From positions 2,125,501 to 2,189,500 of the forward strand of contig VCCP01000007.1 in NCBI GenBank assembly GCA_005765155.1: 64,000 bases of DNA, in the 5' to 3' direction. Positions 58,390-64,000 of the stretch are shown here, piece by piece. Numbering within the stretch: position 1 is the stretch's first letter; the number at the start of each line of letters is the position of its first letter. Source of the stretch: Zelopaecilomyces penicillatus. Lineage: Eukaryota > Ascomycota > Sordariomycetes > Hypocreales > Pseudodiploosporaceae. A program made the position numbers and the translations under genes. The notes beneath the pieces were generated by a model. The model did not search any database and was not told where the DNA came from. It was given only the letters and a program-made list of their open reading frames with translations.

Positions 58390-59741
58390 TCATGTTGACG
58401 TCACTTCAGCGACCGTCATGTATGAGATAGTCGAGCTCGAAGCCGGTGCTATAATCGGCGCCGTGCCATACCAAAGCGCCCTTTGTCGATTCAGGTTCAA
58501 ACCCACCTGCAGCATCCGCATCGTCCTTTCCGCAGCGTTGGTTAACAAAGAAGAAGTCTGGTGAATAGCCTCATCCAAAGTCAAGGGGCAGTCCAAGATG
58601 CTGGCAAAAGCTCCAATGCCCTCACTATAAACTGCATCAGCGCCGTGGCTAATAGTACCTGCAAGTGCGACGACCTGTGCGCCCTGGGCTTTGGCTCGTC
58701 GAGCAATCTCTACTGTCATCTTGCCCTTGGCTGAGAGGGAGTCGATGCTTCCCTCCGCGGTGAAGACAATATCCCATGGGTAATCGAAGACTTGGCGGAG
58801 ACCAAAGTACTCGTCAATGGCGGCGGTTCGCGCTCGCAATTCGGCGCCGATGAGGAGTAGGCCGGCGCCTAGGCCTCCAGAGGCACCGGAGCCGGGTTTG
58901 TTTGACATGTCGAAGCCCATGATGGGGAGGGCTGCGCGAGCGAACATGTCTGTGGCGTGGGATAAGGTTTCGACTTGTTCTGGGGTGGCACCTTTCTGAG
59001 GGCCAAAGAGGCGAGCGACGCCGCGATCACCGCAGAGGATGTTCTTGATGTTGCAGACTGCTTCGATACTGACTGTATTCTCTGTAAGGGAGTTAGATTA
59101 GCTGGAAAATCATGTGGTGTTTAATAAACAAGTTGATGCGTACCTGGGGAAGATTCCGAGGAACGACAGAATCTTGGATGGATATTTTGGGTACATATCT
59201 TCTTCAGGGATGTAAGTGTACCACCTCCCATGGCAATCGGGAGCTCGACGTCATTAGCATCTAATAATTGCACACCCAGGGCCTGAAGCATGCCAGCACC
59301 ACAGTCAGATGTGCCCGAATCGCCACACCCAACAATGATCTTCGTACATCCCTCCTCCAGCGCCGCCGCAACCAACTCCCCAACACCATACGACGTAGTC
59401 AGAGTTGGATCTCGACACTCCTTTGGCACTAACCGCAGCCCAGCCGCGGCTGCCATATCCAGAACTGCAGTCTTCCCATCATCCCCTATCACTCCATAGT
59501 ATGACATGATGGGCAGTCTTGTCGGGCCAGTAACTTGAAGGTGTCGTAAGTGGCCGCCATGTGCTGCCACAAGAGCATGACAGAACCCCTCTCCGCCATC
59601 ATGGACGGGGACTTTGTGCACAATGGTTGTGGGATCGGTGATGACACGCCGGATACCTGTTTCGATGCAGTTGGCGACATCGTCAGGACCTAGACTCTCT
59701 TTGAAGCCAGAGGGGGCGATGAGGATGCGGAGAGGAGGCAT
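58390..59741 (-). CDS. Glycerate kinase (GlxK/GarK type)
   Basis: ATP-dependent phosphorylation of glycerate in the cytosol. Two exons (59741-59144, 59081-58390) give 429 residues. Family marks: IAPSGFKESLGPDDVANCI at the start, VPVHDGGEGFCHAL, GCGDSGTSDCGAGMLQALG, then across the splice VCNIKNILCGDRGVARLFGPQKGAT, and GSGASGGLGAGLLLIGAEL, TAEGSIDSLSAKGK and VVALAGT. I chose the ATG at 59741 (MPPLRILIAPSGFK) because family proteins begin there; in-frame ATGs also exist at 59771 and 59867. This bacterial-type kinase is common as a single gene in ascomycetes, so its place beside the cluster is probably incidental. Confidence 0.92.
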
Positions 59742-62387
59742 ATTGTAAGTCGTAGATCTCGTGAGGGTCATGGCTCGTGAAAGGAAAAGGGGATGTTTCT
59801 TTTTTTGGTAAGAATAATAAAACGAATGTGGTTGATGGGATGTGTCAGGGTTAGAAGTGAAGAGCATAAATCAGAAAACAGGGAAAATTAGGAGACATTT
59901 TGTAGTAGAAATAACATGAGCCATGCCAATATGTCAACATAACAACAAGAACCCTGATCTGCAATCACCAGACGGTTCTTCCCTGACCGTTCCATCGCAA
60001 TGGCCCAAAATAGGAAAAACACATCAAGTGTCGTTCGCCCAAGCCCCTGGCGTCAACTGGACTCACCATCCGGTCGTAGCAAAGCATAATCAAGATACTG
60101 ACGAGTTCAATATCCACAAAGCCACATCCGTCATTTCATCAATCCCAAGTCTGCCTTTCCAAGAAGTTCGTCCGTCCGTCCGGCTGGTCTTTTCTCTTTC
60201 TTTCCCCGGTCTTGCGTCAGGTTCTACACATGCAGGAGGATATCCACGTTACGCGAGACTCAAAAAACGCCCGCCAATCCCAGGGTGGAATTTTGGGGAA
60301 AGACAGTGTCTCATCAGAGCAACCAAAGACGGGAGAGGCTTGCGTCAACAGCAACTACACCCTGGTCTGGTTTAGGGTATATGTTCATGGATGGGAGGGA
60401 AATCGCGCTTCAGGGTACACACATGCTTGAATACCACGTTGACCAGCGACGGAGGCTCAATCAAGATTAACGATGATAATAATAACGATATGATCACAGC
60501 CCAAAGCCGCGCGCCGTCAAAGAACGACACCACGGTGTGTGTGTGTGTGTGTGGCGCGTATACGCAAACAACCCACACCACAAAGGGGTTCCACAACCCA
60601 GATCGGTTGCCAGAATGAGACAGGGTGTACCAGATTGGACGAGAAAACAGATGATCCAAAAATAATCGCACAGAGCCAAGTCCAAGAGGGGCGTCGAGCT
60701 GCTTGTGCTCCCCCAACGCTGGTGGTTGGTGCGATGCACGAGTTTGCCAAGTGCCGAGCCCTTGGTGCATGGAGCCGGAGCGTGGCTTAGATCGACCTCC
60801 AATATGTTTTAACTCATCGTTCCTCTCCATACCTAACGTGCTGTTTGCTCCACCGCCTCTCTCCCCCCTCCTTCCTGGCGATGGTGGAAAGGATCGACAG
60901 CAGGACGAATGGTGATTTGAGTAGAAATTTCTGGATACGACGCTGGGCTGCGCATGGGAGGGGGGGGATGTCGCCAAGTTGCATTGGACGGAATCTCACG
61001 CGACAGCGTGCCAGCAATAGCACCGTTCCTGGGAAAGCTTCACCGTGGCGCAATCGCGACACGACACGTAATGCTGCCAAAACTATGGACAGCGTTGGGT
61101 GATAAGACGGGAGGTGAGGATATCAAAGGCAACCACCCTGGTCACACGACCTGAGCAGGGGGTTTTACCCTGATGTATGTAGGTATTTTAAGCTTCTATG
61201 TATTTATATTATCTTAACTTTAAACTTAATGCGAATCACTGAAACAGATGCAAATTTTAACTCAATAGTCAAGTAGTTAAAGCATTCATACTGTTATTGT
61301 AATATCAAGTCAGGCCAGAAATCGTCAGGTCATCTCATCATGTCGGGTTAAACCCCTGCGTGGGTTAGGTGAAACGGGGGTGTGGCCCGGGGTCGATCGA
61401 CATCGTAGTCTCTGATAAGCCCACCTCTCTTCCATCGTCATTGACGATGTGACAAGCAAGGATTTAGACATTCCAGGAGCCAGAGACATGGATCATGTAC
61501 CCCCAACCTATTGCGCCCGCAGTCACGTACAGCAAAACAGCATTCTGCATTAATGCCTCCTTTCATATTGACCTCATCACACCGCCTTGGAACAATGCCT
61601 TAACTCGATGGCTATCAGTAAGTAGCATTCATTTTCATTTACGGTTGCATTTTTGTATTGTGTACGCGTAAACCTGCTGCGGTCATGCCGTCCAGTCTAC
61701 GCATCTAAAACAACACGAGGAGGACTTACGTGGATCGAGGGTAAGTAATTATAGAAAAAACTAACTAATAAATGCAACAGGAGGGTTGAATTAAAGCTGC
61801 GGATGCCGAGACTTTTGGCCCAGTGTTGAAAAGCTATGCAAGGTCTAGTGACCCCCCCATGTCCACGGCCGAACGGGTGTGAGCTTTGACCTGGGCTTGG
61901 CTTTCGGTAGCAGCCGAGGACGTTTCCCACCCCAAACTCTTCAAATCGCAGATGTGGAGGAACACATACACATTCTTGGCGATCTCTGGAAATCAGCCTG
62001 GCAATGCCCCCCCCGATGATGTCACGTAATGGAGCATGGCTTGACTAGTCTTTGCATTTCCAAGAAGGTAAGGAATGAAAGAAAGAAGGGAAGAAGGAAG
62101 CAAGAAAGACAAAGCATGAAGTGTCTGTCTCTAATGCGTGCGTACGTATTCGTCGAGCAGACAGCAACCCACCCCTGGTATAGTGACACAAGAGCATATA
62201 TAGCATGGGTCCATGTCTCTGATGATCCAATTTGGTTGGCTTGCCTGACCGAACATACCTTACCAATTACCTCTTTTTTATGCAACTATCTAATACACAA
62301 TACACTGTCTCTCGCTTGACTCTTTGACGAATTAAAAACTGGCTCGCTTCGGCCCAATTGAAGGACAGCTTAAAAAGGATCACCACA
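59742..62387. other. Gene-poor interval between glycerate kinase and MFS genes
   Basis: About 2.6 kb, with a GT microsatellite at 60,535-60,553 and AT-rich DNA near 61,190-61,300. No coding region is supported on either strand; longer open frames lack domains. It contains the divergent promoters of the two flanking genes. Confidence 0.45.
60535..60553. repeat. GT dinucleotide microsatellite
   Basis: Uninterrupted (GT)n of about 19 bp. Confidence 0.9.
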
Positions 62388-64000
62388 ATGGCTGACAAAA
62401 GGGACGCAGAGCAATGGAGCCCTCTGGTAGAAGTGTCGCTTCGACAGAGTTGGTCGATTGCACAAACGTACATTGACATGACAGAGACTCGTCCTCGCAG
62501 TTTACTTGGAAGGGAAGACGCTCCAATGGCTGAATTTCGTGATGTTGAGAGAGCAGCTGTGAGGAGGAGCAGTCATGAGGATAGGTCGTCCTGTGTTACG
62601 CCCGTTTCGTATGAGCATTGTGTTACACCGCTTTCATATGATGACACTTCTTGCGACCCTATCCAGATATCTTGGGAAGGCGACAACGATCCTGAAAACC
62701 CTATGAATTGGACATGGCAGAAGAAATGGGCCACCACGATACTTGTATCATGCTTCACGTTCATATCCCCATTCTCGTCTACCATGGTTACCCCGGCACT
62801 TGACGACATTGGACTCGAACTGGGTATTCCAGTGGGTTTTATGAGAGCGCTCGTCATGTCCATTTTCTTGCTCGGCTACGCCCAAGGCCCGTTTGTTCTG
62901 GCTCCTCTGTCGGAGATTTTCGGTCGCTTGCCGGTTTTGCAGTACACCAACCTAATCTACCTGGTGTTCAATACAGCCTGTGGGTTTGCAAAGACCAAGA
63001 ATCAGCTTTTGGCGTTTCGGTTTCTTAGCGGTATTGGTGGCAGTGCGCCTCAAGCTGTAAGTCAACACCAATCCTCTCACCTATCCCTATCACTTCCCAG
63101 ATTTTAAAGAAAAATGAAGCTAAAGAATTACTAACAGCTCTGCAACGGAGTCCTGGCAGACTGCTGGAGCAAAGAAGAGCGCGGCAAGGGCCAAGCCATC
63201 TACGGCCTCCTCACCTTCATGGGCCCCGTCGTCGCACCCATCATAGGAGCCTACATCTCCATCAACACCACCTGGCGCTGGATCTTCTGGTCCACGTCTT
63301 GCTTCGACGTGCTCATCCAGGTTCTTGCATTTTTCCTACTCAGCGAAACCTATGCGCCCGTAGTGCTGCGCACGAAAGCCCAACGGCTGCAAAAGGAAAC
63401 GGGCAAAACTTACCTGACGCCCTACGACAGGCCGGACAAGTCGCTAGCAAGTATCTTGCGCAAGAGGCTGGTGTTGCCGTTTATTATGCTGTTTACTCAT
63501 CCTGCGGTGCAGGCGCTGTCGCTGTATAGGGCGTACCTTTATGGAGTGATGTATCTGGTGTAAGTGGTTGATCATTCATGCGAAAGGGGATTGTAGTTAC
63601 TTGAAACTAACACTATTCTGTAGGTTATCCACGTTTGGAGATGTATGGAGAGGCACATACGGCATGGAAAAGGGTATTTCTAGTTTACACTATTTGTCTC
63701 TTGGTGTCGGCTTCATCATTGGATTGCAGATCAGCCATCCTCTCATAGACGGGGTAAGTAGTCTTTTCAAGACACACCGTCTAACAATAGCGCAATCGCT
63801 GATATCTCACAGCTATACGCCCGCTTCAAAGCGTTCTACAAAACAGACGACGGCGTCCCAGAATGGCGTATCCCCCCCATGCTCATCGGCGGCATCCTCT
63901 GCCCAGCAGGCCTCTTCATCTACGGCTGGTCTGCCCAGGCCCAAACCCACTGGATCGTGCCAGACATTGGCTGCGCCATTCTCGCCATGGGCCTCATCAT
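62388..64000 (+). CDS. MFS transporter, DHA1/multidrug type (3' end outside window)
   Basis: Proton-driven membrane exporter. Visible exons are 62388-63056, 63138-63559, 63624-63753 and 63813 to the window edge, in phase, giving about 470 residues so far. A cytosolic N-terminal tail of about 105 residues holds the DPENPMNWTWQKKWA motif typical of fungal multidrug MFS proteins. Helix 1 begins ATTILVSCFTFISPFSSTMV. Motif A is LAPLSEIFGRLPVL, then FRFLSGIGGSAPQA, and the helix 5 region is GPVVAPIIGAYISINTTWRW. The long central loop (SETYAPVVLRTKAQRLQKET) follows. At least nine helices are covered. It could export a product of the nearby cluster, but a glycerate kinase and about 5 kb lie between, so the link is weak. 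Confidence 0.9.

Noticed and set aside
58390..59741. Glycerate kinase as a cluster enzyme supplying a glyceryl unit
   Set aside because: It is a common ascomycete housekeeping-type gene and a pseudogene lies between it and the PKS; nothing in the sequence ties it to the pathway.

Overview
The window is nuclear DNA of a filamentous ascomycete (Pezizomycotina). Genes are small, with 47-140 bp GT-AG introns, and lie in long non-coding intervals. Housekeeping proteins are ascomycete-like, and a highly reducing polyketide synthase is present. The overall look is that of a Sordariomycete, perhaps Hypocreales, but the genus cannot be fixed by reading alone. I recognised no tRNA, rRNA, CRISPR array, origin or intact transposon.

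Left part (1-29,138), mostly housekeeping and lineage-specific genes: five-exon ribosomal protein uL13 (RPL16); a Sec72-like TPR protein of the ER translocon; a small unknown protein; three diverged paralogs of a Cys/His-rich, probably zinc-binding family, all on the minus strand (10.4-17.2 kb); the AP-2 mu adaptin; a secreted protein made largely of Lys-Asp-His-Gly repeats; a two-HKD phospholipase-D-like protein; and a DsbA/FrnE-like oxidoreductase.

Centre and right (30,948-57,393), a probable secondary-metabolite locus in two blocks. Block one holds an old-yellow-enzyme-type reductase, a five-exon cytochrome P450 with an 11-nt micro-exon, and a divergently transcribed oxidosqualene cyclase (OSC). 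Block two holds a second P450, a BAHD/trichothecene-acetyltransferase-like acyltransferase, and a complete 2,539-residue highly reducing PKS (KS-AT-DH-MT-ER-KR-ACP) with no release domain. The blocks are separated by about 6.8 kb that carries only a small secreted Cys-rich protein gene and an F-box gene broken by one nonsense codon. A plausible joint job is to build a triterpene skeleton, oxidise it with two P450s and a flavin reductase, and have the acyltransferase move the PKS-bound chain onto a hydroxyl, giving a triterpenoid-polyketide ester. This is inference. The strongest sequence support for unusual chemistry is that the OSC keeps the DCTAE acid motif but has Glu and Phe where lanosterol synthases have the His/Tyr pair proposed as the terminal base.

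Right flank (57.4-64 kb): a frameshifted gene relic just after the PKS, a glycerate kinase, about 2.6 kb without genes, and the 5' part of an MFS drug/H+ antiporter-type transporter that runs off the window edge.

Several non-cluster genes (SEC72, PLD, DsbA-like, MFS) and the flavin reductase switch from C-rich to G-rich coding strand within an exon and reset at the next exon. The OSC, P450, acyltransferase and PKS genes do not visibly do this.
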